From: Symbiodinium natans
Lineage: Eukaryota > Sar > Dinophyceae > Suessiales > Symbiodiniaceae
DNA: 64,000 nt
NCBI GenBank assembly: GCA_905221605.1
Contig: CAJNDS010001324.1
Coordinates: 121,001-185,000, forward strand
Reading direction: 5' to 3'
This document shows, in pieces, positions 20,292 to 33,519 of this stretch. The notes beneath the pieces are model-generated. The model did no database searches. It saw only the letters and a list, made by a program, of their open reading frames with translations, and was not told the origin of the DNA. Every line of letters starts with the position of its first letter. The first letter of the stretch is position 1. A program made the position numbers and the translations under genes.

Positions 20292-23200
20292 TCAGAAGGA
20301 GACGTCGACCGCCTGGACGGTGGGCCCCTCGTTTCCGTCGGCTTCCTTGGCAAAGCATTTGTGGACGATGCCCTCCAACGCCTGTGACTTGGGCTTGCTC
20401 TGCGTCGCCTCCACGTTGGTGAGGCAGCGGCGGATGGCAAATGCGAAAAGGTAGAGGAGAACCGGGGCCACGGCCACGAAAACGGTAGCGCTCGCCAGGA
20501 CTGCGACGGAGACCGTGTTCCCGGCCTGCAGCAGGATCAGGACTCCCAGCGATAGCGCGTAGAGAAGAATTTCCCAGTCGTTCACAAACTCCCAACGGTT
20601 TGCCTTCATCAAGCCTGCGAACGCCAACAACCCCATCAGCACGAAGGAGCATTCTATCGTCCTGGAGTCGGAGTTCCCGGAGTCTCTCGGAAGGGTCATG
20701 ACTGCCACTGTCATCGCCACCCTGAAGAGAGTCCGCAACCATGACCATGAGCAGGACCAGAACAGCTCTAACAGGAAGAACCACTTGCTCTTTGGGTAGA
20801 GCTCTTGAACCTTCTCGGCCATGTCTGCAATGTCAACGTCCAAGTGCTCCGTCCCTTTCGGTACCTGGGGGCCGTCGGTGCCATTGCCTTCTTTCTGCTC
20901 AGTGAGCGCCACCATCTTCAGGGCAAGCTCTGCCATATCCTGCTCCTTCTTCTCGAGCACGTGGGAGTTGAACCGTTGCCAGACCTCCTTCCGGGATGCT
21001 GGCGTCTGGAGGTGCTCGGTGAAGGTCGGGAAGTCTTGCACCGCACGGCGCAAGGACCCGGAGTGGCCCTTCAGATGCTTGGTCCAAGGTTCCGCGAAGA
21101 GCACGTACCAGTGGACTCGGCCGCTTGAGGTCACACCTTCACCTTCACCACACTGCCACTTCCAGGTCCTCACCATGGCAAAGAACACCAAAGACAGCAG
21201 CAAGCTCCAAACCGAGAGATCGGCTATGGAGACGTAGGCTAGCCTCTTCCACTCCTCTGAGCCGTCCTGATGGAGCAGAGGGAACAAGAGCCGAGATGTA
21301 GACAGGGAGCAGATTCAAGCAAGCCTAAGCCTAAGCCATCCCGCAACATCCCAAACCCGTCCTTGAAGCCGCAATACAACAGAGGATCCTCAGCCAGGCA
21401 CATCCGCCCAGATTCGCATCTCACGCAGTTGACGAAGATCAGGTCCAGCCTGAATCGAGCAGTAATCAGGAGCATGATCAGGAAGGAGGTGCTTTCCATC
21501 AGTATGCCTGTGAGGTGTGTCTTAGTGGTCTTAGTAGCCTTTGCCATGACGAACTGCACAAGCACCAGCACCATGTTCCCCAAAACGATTGCCCAGTGCA
21601 AGCACCAGTCTAGAGACCAGTTGTTGATGAAAGAACTGCCCAGAGAACAGTGTGTGAACACGCTGGTATCGAAAGCAGCGAGGGTCACGATGGCTTTCCA
21701 AACATCCTGAAGGGGCCCTGTGCTCGATTGCCAGTTCGGGAACAACGTAAACACCCACAGGAACTGCAGGACTGCAATGGCTGCAAAGAACAGCGTAGCT
21801 TCGGCTTCCATTGTCATGGCCTGCCCCAGCCGTCCCAAGACCTTTTTGTGATGCCTGCAGACCTCTCGGAAGCTGGTATTCAGGACATCCGTGGCAGCCT
21901 CCCATCGCAGGATCACCATGGTGGCAAGCAGAGCCAGGACTAGAACAATCCGTCCCATGATGCTAAGGACCTTCTGGAATCCGCTGCACTGGTAGCATTC
22001 GGCGTTTGTCATGTAATGGTCCTCTGCACATGGCACACATCGAACACCATCCGGAGCCCTTCCAGCGGCACATTCATTGGTGGATGTTGTGCTGCCCGCC
22101 AGGCAGGAGTCTGAAGGAAAGCAGCTCCAGAAGGTTCGCGCGTCAGGACTCCAGTGGCCGGGGGACGAGTGAGGCTGAAAATCAGCCCCGGGGCACACCG
22201 CATTGGCCATGCAACTTATGCAAAGTCCGTCATCCTTGTAAAAGCCCTCCTTGCAAGTGCACTGGGAAGATTGCGTGGCACCTTCAGCCGGCGTTGTCCA
22301 ATTCGCTGGGCAAGCGCTGCACGCGCGCTGCCCGATCGAAGGATTCCAAAACCCTGGCAGGCACAATGCGCAACGTTCCCTCAAATAGCCTGGGCCAGAC
22401 ACCGGGTCCTCATCGGTCTTGAAGCTGCCTGCCGGGCAGCTCTCGCAGCAAGTCTCAACCGTGACGTCCGTGGAGTTTTCCTGGCCCAAGGCAAACTCCC
22501 AACCCGCAGGGCACAGCAAAGTAGCACACGTTGGAAGGCAGCAGCTCGTCACGTCCAAATTTGTGGAAGACTGGTTGGCAGGGTTGGCGGTGAAACCTTC
22601 GGGACACTGGTAGACTGCACAAGTTGCCGCACAGCAGTTCGACTGAGAGACATTTGTGGAGGTCTCTTGGTCGAGAACTGGCGAGTAGCCAGCGTTACAG
22701 GCGAGGCTGGCACAGGTGGCCTCACAGCATGTTTCCTGGTTCACCACAGTTGACGTGAGCTGGCTAAGGTCAGAGACGTAGGCGACAGGACAGCTGAATG
22801 TTGCGCAAGTTGCATCGCAGCAGGTTCCCGTTGAGACGTCGATTGAGGCGGATGCAACCAGGTCGGGCAGATAGCCAGAGGGGCATTGAAAAGCAGCACA
22901 CGTCGGCTGGCAGCAGTCTGACACAGAAAGATCGGTGAGGGCTGATTTTGCTGGATCTGCGACATGACTCATCGGGCAAGCAAAGAGCGCACATGTCGGA
23001 CGGCAGCAGTTGTCCAAGGTCACTGTGGTCGAGGGTGTCTGGGCGGGATCCACGACAAAGCCTCCATAGCATTGGAAGGTGGCACAAGTCTCTTCGCAAC
23101 AATGCGACTGAGTCACCAGTGTAGAGGACTGGCGATGCGCAATTGCTTGGGTCCCTGCTGGGCATGTCAGAGTCGCACACGTTGCCGAGCAGCAGCTGCC

Positions 23201-25763
23201 AAGAGACACGGCAGTGATGGAAGAGGACTCGTCCACCGGAAGGAAATTTGCTGGGCATGCGAACGTAGCACATGTGGCCTCGCAACATGTCTCAGTTGTG
23301 AGATTGGTGCTGCTGACAGCAGCTGGGTTTGGCAGATAATCTGCTGGGCACGTAAACAAGGCACACGTGTCCTGGCAGCAGTCACTTACAGACACGCTCG
23401 TGGAGGTGGCCTGGGAGGCATCTGCAACTTGCCCGTCTGGACATGGAAACACAGCACAAGTCGCCAAGCAGCACTCGGAGGTACTGGTTCCAAAGTTGGA
23501 GCTGATTTCAACATAGCCTGCAGGGCACACACTGAGCGCTGCACATTGAGCTGTGCAGCATTCCTCTGTGTACACCAGCGTGGACGCAGAGTTGGACAGG
23601 TTTGCTACAAATCCTGTAGGGCACGAGAAAGTTGCACAAGTGGCTTGGCAGCAGCTCTGCTGGCTGAGATCAGTGGCCAGCCTGCGGTCTGGGTTGGCCA
23701 CATAATCTGCAGGGCAGGTGAATGTGGCACAAGTGGCTTGACAGCAGTTGGACTGGGTCACTGTAGTTGATCGTGAAAGCAATGGACGAGCTATGTAATC
23801 TGCAGGGTTTTGTGAAAGTGGCACATGTCGCTTTGCAGCAGCTGGACTGGGACAGCGTGGTGGACGCCAGTCCTGCAAGGTCTGGCACATAGCCCGCAGG
23901 GCACGTGAAGGTAGCACAGGTGGCTTCGCAGCAACTTGCTCGCGATAGCACGGTGGAGGCACTCTGAGCTGGATTTGCAACATACCCGTCCGGGCACCCA
24001 AACGTGGCGCAGGTCGCCTCACAGCAGTTCGAAACCGAAATCTCGGTGGAGGCGCTGTTGGCAAGGTTTGGGCTGTAGCCAGCAGGGCATTGGAAAGATG
24101 AACACTCTTGCACGCAGCAGGAGGTCTGTGAGACTGTGTCAGGCGTGCCAGAAACTGGCGTGAAGCCAACTGGACATGTGAAAGCCAGACAGCTATCGAG
24201 CTTGCAACATGCCTTGTTCGAGACGATTGTGCTCTGCGCGAAGGCAGGATCATTCACGTAACCGATTGGGCACGCGAAGCCGGTGCACGTCTGAATGCAA
24301 CAGCTGGCATCGGTCAGAAGCGTGGAAGCTGCCCGCGTACTGTCAACCACAAAACCACTGGAACATGTGTACGATTGGCATGTGCCTTCACAGCAATCTG
24401 ATGTGCTCAGGCTTATGGAAGACATAGCTGACAGCTTCGGAACAAAGGATGCAGGACATGTGAACGATGCACAGGACGGAGAGCAACAAGTCTGGAAATC
24501 CAAGGTTGTCGCCTGGCTGTTGCCTGGATTGGGCGCGTACCCAAGGGGGCATGAAAATGATGCACAGGATGGCAAGCAGCAGTTGTCCTGTCGCACATCA
24601 GTTGAGCCCGACTTGGCTGGATCGGGCACAAAGTTGGTTTGGCATGACAAGCCAGAGCATGTGGGCAAGCAACACTCCAACACCGTCAGTGTTGAGGAAT
24701 TCTCGTTGCTTGTGTCAGGAACATGATCTGCCGGGCATGAGAAGCGAGAGCATGATTCCACGCAGCAAGTTTGCTGCGACACCGGCGCACTCGTCAGCAT
24801 GCTCGGATTCCTCACGTAGCCTGAGGGACAGTCGAAAGCGCTGCAAGTCATTTCACAGCAGTCGGCATCCGACACAACCGTAGAGGCCAACTTCGCTTGA
24901 ACAGGAATGTGCCCTGCTGGGCAAGTGTGAGCTGCGCAAGTCCTCAAGCAGCAAAAGTCTTCACTCACAGCAGGAGCCTCCGCAGACTGTTGGATGAATC
25001 CAGGCTGGCAGGGATGGTATGCCTGTGCACATGTTTGCACACACTGGGGAATGGTCTCGAGCGCTTCATAGGTTCCGTTGTTGCAAATGTAACCTCCACC
25101 ACTCGGGATAAATCCTGTTGCACATGGAACCGCACAAAGGAAGCCATCAAAGGCATTGTTGCAGGAACTGAGATCTTGGGAGTTGTTGACAACGGGCACA
25201 GTTGGGCATGGATTGCCCGCTTGCGCGACAGAAACACCAAGAACAACCCCGCGGGCTTCTCCCATTCGCCTCACTAAAGCAGTGGCACCTCCATACCTGG
25301 GGGCGAAGTTGATATCAGTGTTCTGAACTTGAACTTTCACAACCCCGCTCGAAAAATCCGAGAGCCCGCCCACAGCATACATGCCAATGACGCCCTTATC
25401 CGCGATGGCATCACAGGAGTCTGCCGGGATGACACTGTCATCTGGAGCCACTGCGTAGCACGTGATGACGGCATCGCCTGGAAGCAGGCCTTTTGCCACA
25501 CAGTCTGTCAGCATGTCCACAGCTGGCGGGTTGCTCTGACAGCCAGCTCCGCGGGCAACGCTGCCACGGCATGTCTGCGTCAAGCTGGTCATCACAGGTG
25601 TGCCTTGTTCGCGTGTCAGCACCATGTCTCCAGAAGCACTACCGGTCAGGCTGTGGTAGGTTCCCAAAATCACTTTCAGCTGGCCAGGGTTTGATGGAGA
25701 AGTTGCGGCGCAAAACAGCGAGGAATGGGCTTGTGCAAGCTGGGCCCATTGTGCAATGAGCAC
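20292..25763 (-). pseudogene. Array copy A: Cys-repeat multipass membrane protein, frameshifted
   Basis: Same gene as copy B. The upstream part (25763 to about 23810) and the downstream part (about 23810 to 21362, then after the 95-nt intron 21267-21361 to the stop at 20292) are in different frames. At about 23807-23812 the sequence GGGTTTTGTG replaces GGGCATGTG of the other copies, a net gain of one base in repeat 14 of the 28-repeat region. Translation would stop soon after, losing half the ectodomain and all membrane segments. The rest is nearly identical to copies B-D, so the lesion is recent or a sequence error. Sequence variants group this copy with copy C. Confidence 0.8.
21267..21361 (-). 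other. 95-nt intron of array copy A (same in B-E)
   Basis: The long ectodomain frame ends in LYCGFK, and the membrane-domain frame starts DGSEEWKRL in another frame. Joining AAG to GAC removes 95 nt and restores one frame. The heptamer AGGACGG occurs at both ends, so the exact cut is ambiguous; AG|GACGG...CATCAG|GACGG gives a GA-AG intron. Equivalent introns: 27509-27603 (B), 38626-38720 (C), 44845-44939 (D), 51087-51181 (E). Confidence 0.85.
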
Positions 25764-26533
25764 AAGGACTGCACATGACCTCAGGACAAAGCTGTCGGAT
25801 TCTGTCGAATCCCTCGACTTTGGGGCTTCAGTGTCTTACATTACGGATCCTTCAAGACCCAAACATGTGTCTCCATGCTCTTGTGCCACTTGCGCAGCAA
25901 AGGAGTGTGCAAACTGAAAACGCTTAGCCGCTTGGCTGCCAAACCATGAACTCTCACGATGAGCAAAAGAAAAAAAACGATGCGACAAGCTCCGTACCAA
26001 ACCTGGGGGCTCGGGGACTTGTGGCCCGAATGGAACAAGCCCTGAGGTCGCGGCGACGCCATGCTGGACTTGAGATAGCAGTCTTACGAGATTTCTCGCC
26101 TATCCGTCTAAATCAACTTGGAGCCAAAGGGCCTGGTTTGAGCATGCAGCATACTCCAAGCGTGAACGGTTCACGAACTGACAAAAGCAGATCAAAGATC
26201 ATCAGAGCACATCCAAGTGAAGTGACCATTTCATGTTTCCGGAGAAACTCAGTTCCGCTGCACCCGGGCTGCTTGGCAGCGCACATGTGAAGCAGACAGG
26301 GTCGTTTTTTCTTGGCATGGGTCGGGAGCTGGGCATGGGTTTTCTCAAGCCCCAGCTGTTCGACCGACCGCCTCTTTCTCACAGCTGCCATCGAGCAGCC
26401 TGCAGCTCCCGCACGTCTCGGCCAAGCCGTTCTTGCCACGACCAGACGCGCGTTTGCAGCAGAAAATCAAAAGAAGAAGGGAGAAAATGGTTCCGGTGGG
26501 AACCATCAGGCGTCAGCTCAGGCTCTATAGGGT

Positions 26534-29500
26534 TCAGAAGGCGACGTCGACCGCCTGGACGGTGGGCCCCTCGTTTCCTTCGGCTTCCTTGGCAAAGCAT
26601 TTGTGGATGATGCCCTCCAACGCCTGTGACTTGGGCTTGCTCTGCGTCGCCTCCACGTTGGTGAGGCAGCGGCGGATGGCAAATGCGAAAAGGTAGAGGA
26701 GAACCGGAGCCACGGCCACGAAAACGGTAGCGCTCGCCAGGACTGCGACGGAGACCGTGTTCCCGGCCTGCAGCAGGATTAGGACTCCCAGCGATAGCGC
26801 GTAGAGAAGAATTTCCCAGTCGTTCACAAACTCCCAACGGTTTGCCTTCATCAAGCCTGCGAACGCCAACAACCCCATCAGCACGAAGGAGCATTCTATC
26901 GTCCTTGAATCGGAGTTCCCGGAGTCTCTCGGAAGGGTCATGACTGCCACTGTCATCGCCACCCTGAAGAGAGTCCGCAACCATGACCATGAGCAGGACC
27001 AGAACAGCTCTAACAGGAAGAACCACTTGCTCTTTGGGTAGAGCTCTTGAACCTTCTCGGCCATGTCTGCAATGTCAACGTCCAAGTGCTCCGTCCCTTT
27101 CGGTACCTGGGGGCCGTCGGTGCCATTGCCTTCTTTCTGCTCAGTGAGCGCCACCATCTTCAGGGCAAGCTCTGCCATATCCTGCTCCTTCTTCTCGAGC
27201 ACGTGGGAGTTGAACCGTTGCCAGACCTCCTTCCGGGATGCTGGCGTCTGGAGGTGCTCGGTGAAGGTCGGGAAGTCTTGCACCGCACGGCGCAAGGACC
27301 CGGAGTGGCCCTTCAGATGCTTGGTCCAAGGTTCCGCGAAGAGCACGTACCAGTGGACTCGGCCGCTTGAGGTCACACCTTCACCTTCACCACACTGCCA
27401 CTTCCAGGTCCTCACCATGGCAAAGAACACCAAAGACAGCAGCAAGCTCCAAACCGAGAGATCGGCTATGGAGACGTAGGCTAGCCTCTTCCACTCCTCT
27501 GAGCCGTCCTGATGGAGCAGAGGGAACAAGAGCCGAGATGTAGACAGGGAGCAGATTCAAGCAAGCCTAAGCCTAAGCCATCCCGCAACATCCCAAACCC
27601 GTCCTTGAAGCCGCAATACAACAGAGGATCCTCAGCCAGGCACATCCGCCCAGATTCGCATCTCACGCAGTTGACGAAGATCAGGTCCAGCCTGAATCGA
27701 GCAGTAATCAGGAGCATGATCAGGAAGGAGGTGCTTTCCATCAGTATGCCTGTGAGGTGGGTCTTAGTGGTCTTAGTAGCCTTTGCCATGACGAACTGCA
27801 CAAGCACCAGCACCATGTTCCCCAAAACGATTGCCCAGTGCAAGCACCAGTCTAGAGACCAGTTGTTGATGAAAGAACTGCCCAGAGAACAGTGTGTGAA
27901 CACGCTGGTATCGAAAGCAGCGAGGGTCACGATGGCTTTCCAAACATCCTGAAGGGGCCCTGTGCTCGATTGCCAGTTCGGGAACAACGTAAACACCCAC
28001 AGGAACTGCAGGACTGCAATGGCTGCAAAGAACAGCGTAGCTTCGGCTTCCATTGTCATGGCCTGCCCCAGCCGTCCCAAGACCTTTTTGTGATGCCTGC
28101 AGACCTCTCGGAAGCTGGTATTCAGGACATCCGTGGCAGCCTCCCATCGCAGGATCACCATGGTGGCAAGCAAAGCCAGGACTAGAACAATCCGTCCCAT
28201 GATGCTAAGGACCTTCTGGAATCCGCTGCACTGGTAGCATTCGGCGTTTGTCATGTAATGGTCCTCTGCACATGGCACACATCGAACACCATCCGGAGCC
28301 CTTCCAGCGGCACATTCATTGGTGGATGTTGTACTGCCCGCCAGGCAGGAGTCTGAAGGAAAGCAGCTCCAGAAGGTTCGCGCGTCAGGACTCCAGTGGC
28401 CGTGGGACGAGTGAGGCTGAAAATCAGCCCCGGGGCACACCGCATTGGCCATGCAACTTATGCAAAGTCCGTCATCCTTGTAAAAGCCCTCCTTGCAAGT
28501 GCACTGGGAAGATTGCGTGGCACCTTCAGCCGGCGTTGTCCAATTCGCTGGGCAAGCGCTGCACGCGCGCTGCCCGATCGAAGGATTCCAAAACCCTGGC
28601 AGGCACAATGCGCAACGTTCCCTCAAATAGCCTGGGCCAGACACCGGGTCCTCATCGGTCTTGAAGCTGCCTGCCGGGCAGCTCTCGCAGCAAGTCTCAA
28701 CCGTGACGTCCGTGGAGTTTTCCTGGCCCAAGGCAAACTCCCAACCCGCAGGGCACAGCAAAGTAGCACACGTTGGAAGGCAGCAGCTCGTCACGTCCAA
28801 ATTTGTGGAAGACTGGTTGGCAGGGTTGGCGGTGAAACCTTCGGGACACTGGTAGACTGCACAAGTTGCCTCACAGCAGTTCGACTGAGAGACATTTGTG
28901 GAGGTCTCTTGGTCGAGAACTGGCGAGTAGCCAGCGTTACAGGCGAGGCTGGCACAGGTGGCCTCACAGCATGTTTCCTGGTTCACCACAGTTGACGTGA
29001 GCTGGCTGAGATCAGATACATATGCGACGGGACAGCTGAATGTTGCGCAAGTTGCATCGCAGCAGGCTCCCGTTGAGACGTCGATTGAGGCGGATGCAAC
29101 CAGGTCGGGCAGATAGCCAGAGGGGCATTGAAAAGCAGCACACGTCGGCTGGCAGCAGTCTGACACAGAAAGATCGGTGAGGGCTGATTTTGCTGGATCT
29201 GCGACATGACTCATCGGGCAAGCAAAGAGCGCACATGTCGGACGGCAGCAGTTGTCCAAGGTCACTGTGGTCGAGGGTGTCTGGGCGGGATCCACGACAA
29301 AGCCTCCATAGCATTGGAAGGTGGCACAAGTGTCTTCGCAACAATGCGACTGAGTCACCAGTGTAGAGGACTGGCGATGCGCAATTGCTTGGGTCCCTGC
29401 TGGGCATGTCAGAGTCGCACACGTTGCCGAGCAGCAGCTACCAAGAGACACGGCAGTGATGGAAGAGGACTCGTCCACCGGAAGGTAATTTGCAGGGCAT

Positions 29501-32004
29501 GTGAATGTGGCACATGTGGCCTCGCAACATGTCTCAGTTGTGAGATTGGTGCTGCTGACAGCAGCTGGGTTTGGCACATAATCTGCCGGGCACGTAAACA
29601 GGGCACACGTGTCCTGGCAGCAGTCACTTACAGACACGCTCGTAGAAGTGGCCTGGGAGGCATCTGCAACTTGCCCGTCTGGACATGGAAACACAGCACA
29701 GGTCGCCAAGCAGCACTCGGAGGTACTGGTTCCAAAGTTGGAGCTGATTTCCACATAGCCTGCAGGGCACACGCTGAGCGCAGCACATTGAGCTGTGCAG
29801 CATTCCTCTGTGTACACCAGCGTGGACGCAGAGTTGGACAGGTTTGCTACAAATCCTGTAGGGCACGAGAAAGTTGCACAAGTGGCTTGGCAGCAGCTCT
29901 GCTGACTGAGATCAGTGGCCAGCCTGCGGTCTGGGTTGGCCACATAATCTGCAGGGCAGGTGAATGTGGCACAAGTGGCTTGACAGCAGTTGGACTGGGT
30001 CACCGTAGTTGATCGTGAAAGCAATGGACGAGCTATGTAATCTGCAGGGCATGTGAAAGTGGCACATGTCGCTTTGCAGCAGCTGGACTGGGACAGCGTG
30101 GTGGACGCCAGCCCTGCAAGGTCTGTCACATAGCCTGCAGGGCACGTGAAGGTAGCACAGGTGGCTTCGCAGCAACTTGCTCGCGACAGTACGGTGGAGG
30201 CACTCTGAGCTGGATTTGCAACATAACCGTCCGGGCACCCAAATGTGGCGCAGGTCGCCTCACAGCAGTTCGAAACGGAAATCTCGGTGGAGGCGCTGTT
30301 GGCAAGGTTTGGGCTGTAGCCAGCAGGGCATTGGAAAGATGAACACTCTTGCACGCAGCAGGAGGTCTGTGAGACTGTGCTAGGCGTGCCAGAAACTGGC
30401 GTGAAGCCAACTGGACACGTGAAAGCCAGACAGCTATCGAGCTTGCAACATGCCTTGTTCGAGACGATTGTGCTCTGCGCGAAGGCAGGATCATTCACGT
30501 AACCGATTGGGCACGTGAAGCCTGCGCACGTCTGAATGCAACAGCTGGCATCGGTCAGAAGCGTGGAAGCTGCCCGCGTACTGTCAACCACAAAACCACT
30601 GGAACATGTGTACGATTGGCATGTGCCTTCACAGCAATCTGATGTGCTCAGGCTTATGGCAGACATAGCTGACAGCTTCGGAACAAAGGATGCAGGACAT
30701 GTGAACGATGCACAGGACGGAGAGCAACAAGTCTGGAAATCCAAGGTTGTCGCCTGGCTGTTGCCTGGATTGGGCGCGTACCCAAGGGGGCATGAAAATG
30801 ATGCACAGGATGGCAAGCAGCAGTTTTCCTGTCGCACATCAGTTGAGCCCGACTTGGCTGGATCGGGCACAAAGTTGGCTTGGCATGACAAGCCAGAGCA
30901 TGTGGGCAAGCAACACTCCAACACCGTCAGTGTTGAGGAATTCTCGTTGCTTGTGTCAGGAACATGATCTGCCGGGCATGAGAAGCGAGAGCAAGATTCC
31001 ACGCAGCAAGTTTGCTGCGACACCGGCGCACTCGTCAGCATGCTCGGATTCCTCACGTAGCCTGAGGGACAGTCGAAAGCGCTGCAAGTCATTTCACAGC
31101 AGTCGGCATCCGACACAACCGTAGAGGCCAACTTCGCTTGAACAGGAATGTGCCCTGCTGGGCAAGTGTGAGCTGCGCAAGTCCTCAAGCAGCAAAAGTC
31201 TTCACTCACAGCAGGAGCCTCCGCAGACTGTTGGATGAATCCAGGCTGGCAGGGATGGTATGCCTGTGCACATGTTTGCACACACTGGGGAATGGTCTCG
31301 AGCGCTTCATAGGTTCCGTTGTTGCAAATGTAACCTCCACCACTCGGGATAAATCCTGTAGCACATGGAACCGCACAAAGGAAGCCATCAAAGGCATTGT
31401 TGCAGGAACTGAGATCTTGGGAGTTGTTGACAACGGGCACAGTTGGGCATGGATTGCCCGCTTGCGCGACAGAAACACCAAGAACAACCCCGCGGGCTTC
31501 TCCCATTCGCCTCACTAAAGCAGTGGCACCTCCATACCTGGGGGCGAAGTTGATATCAGTGTTCTGAACTTGAACCTTCACAACCCCGCTCGAAAAATCC
31601 GAGAGCCCGCCCACAGCATACATGCCAATGACGCCCTTATCCGCGATGGCATCACAGGAGTCTGCCGGGATGACACTGTCATCTGGAGCCACTGCGTAGC
31701 ACGTGATGACGGCATCGCCTGGAAGCAGGCCTTTTGCCACACAGTCTGTCAGCATGTCCACAGCTGGCGGGTTGCTCTGACAGCCAGCTCCGCGGGCAAC
31801 GCTGCCACGGCATGTCTGCGTCAAGCTGGTCATCACAGGTGTGCCTTGTTCGCGTGTCAGCACCATGTCTCCAGAAGCACTACCGGTCAGGCTGTGGTAG
31901 GTTCCCAAAATCACTTTCAGCTGGCCAGGGTTTGATGGAGAAGTTGCGGCGCAAAACAGCGAGGAATGGGCTTGTGCAAGCTGGGCCCATTGTGCAATGA
32001 GCAC
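26534..32004 (-). CDS. Array copy B: intact Cys-repeat multipass membrane protein
   Basis: Two exons (27604-32004 and 26534-27508) encode about 1,791 residues from the first supported codon. In order: a hydrophobic signal-like stretch (AVLVLIAQWAQLAQA); an N-terminal domain of about 240 residues ending in a sushi-like Cys segment; 28 tandem 31-residue repeats with consensus TCAxFxCPxGY, x(8), ST, x(6), CC (about residues 245-1115); a GCC2/GCC3- or EGF-like Cys-rich region; then about nine predicted membrane helices, five of them after the intron. A plasma-membrane protein with a large disulphide-rich ectodomain is inferred; the ligand is unknown. No in-frame ATG precedes the hydrophobic stretch before the upstream stop, so a 5' exon is likely. 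Its variants match copy D. Confidence 0.82.
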
Positions 32005-33519
32005 AAGGACTGCACATGACCTCAGGACAAAGCTGTCGGATTCTGTCGAATCCCTCGACTTTGGGGCTTCAGTGTCTTACATTACGGATCCTTCAAGACC
32101 CAAACATGTGTCTCCATGCTCTTGTGCCACTTGCGCAGCAAAGGAGTGTGCAAACTGAAAACGCTTAGCCGCTTGGCTGCCAAACCATGAACTCTCACGA
32201 TGGGCAAAAGAAAAAAAACGATGCGACAAGCTCCGTACCTCACCTGAGGGCTTGGGGACTTGTGGCCCGAATGGAACAAGCCCTGAGGTCGCGGCGACGC
32301 CATGATGGACTTGAGATAGCAGTCTTACGAGATTTCTCGCCTATCCGTCTAAATCAGCTTGGAGCCAAAGGGCCTGGTTTGAGCATGCAGCATACTCCAA
32401 GCGTGCACGTTCACGAACTGACAAAAGCAGATCAAAGATCATCAGAGCACATCCAAGTGAAGTGACCATTTCATGTTTCCGGAGAAGCTCAGTTCCGCTG
32501 CACCCGGGCTGCTTGGCAGCGCACATGTGAAGCAGACAGGGTCTTTTTTTCTTGGCATGGGTCGGGAGCTGGGCATGGGTTTTCTCAAGCCCCAGCTGTT
32601 CGACCGACCGCCTCTTTCTCACAGCTGCCATCGAGCAGCCTGCAGCTCCCGCACGTCTCGGCCAAGCCGTTCTTGCCACGACCAGACGCGCGTTTGCAGC
32701 AGAAAATCAAAAGAAGAAGGGAGAAAATGGTTCCGGTGGGAACCATCAGGCGTCAGCTCAGGCTCTATAGGGTTCAGAAGGCGACGTCGACCGCCTGGAC
32801 GGTGGGCCCCTCGTTTCCGTCGGCTTCCTTGGCAAAGCATTTGTGGATGATGCCCTCCAACGCCTGTGACTTGGGCTTGCTCTGCGTCGCCTCCACGTTG
32901 GTGAGGCAGCGGCGGATGGCAAATGCGAAAAGGTAGAGGAGAACCGGAGCCACGGCCACGAAAACGGTAGCGCTCGCCAGGACTGCGACGGAGACCGTGT
33001 TCCCGGCCTGCAGCAGGATTAGGACTCCCAGCGATAGCGCGTAGAGAAGAATTTCCCAGTCGTTCACAAACTCCCAACGGTTTGCCTTCATCAAGCCTGC
33101 GAACGCCAACAACCCCATCAGCACGAAGGAGCATTCTATCGTCCTTGAATCGGAGTTTCCGGAGTCTCTCGGAAGGGTCATGACTGCCACTGTCATCGCC
33201 ACCCTGAAGAGAGTCCGCAACCATGACCATGAGCAGGACCAGAACAGCTCTAACAGGAAGAACCACTTGCTCTTTGGGTAGAGCTCTTGAACTTTCTCGG
33301 CCATGTCTGCAATGTCAACGTCCAAGTGCTCCGTCCCTTTCGGTACCTGGGGGCCGTCGGTGCCATTGCCTTCTTTCTGCTCAGTAGCCGCGTGGCACAA
33401 GTCCAAAGTCATGCGGAATCATGCCATGGTAAGTCCGTGTGGCACTCTGCTCATTTGATAATGACGGGTCACTTTCGCGCTGGCCCCCTCATCAGTGTTT
33501 TCCTGCTGCTGATTTCAGA

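Noticed and set aside
20292-21290. Treating the roughly 330-codon frame at the 3' end of each array copy as a separate gene
   Set aside because: Its apparent start is TTG, it overlaps the upstream frame, and removing a 95-nt AG-ended segment joins the two in frame (GFK|DGSEEW). It is exon 2.
22154-25694. Long plus-strand frames inside the array (for example 199, 268 and 146 codons, repeated in every copy)
   Set aside because: They are antisense shadows of the Cys-repeat coding strand, with Arg/Cys-biased composition and no domain; they recur only because the copies are nearly identical.
21239-25763. CRISPR-like array, because of regularly spaced repeats
   Set aside because: The 93-bp periodicity is the coding sequence of the 31-residue protein repeat, and the gene is eukaryotic and spliced.
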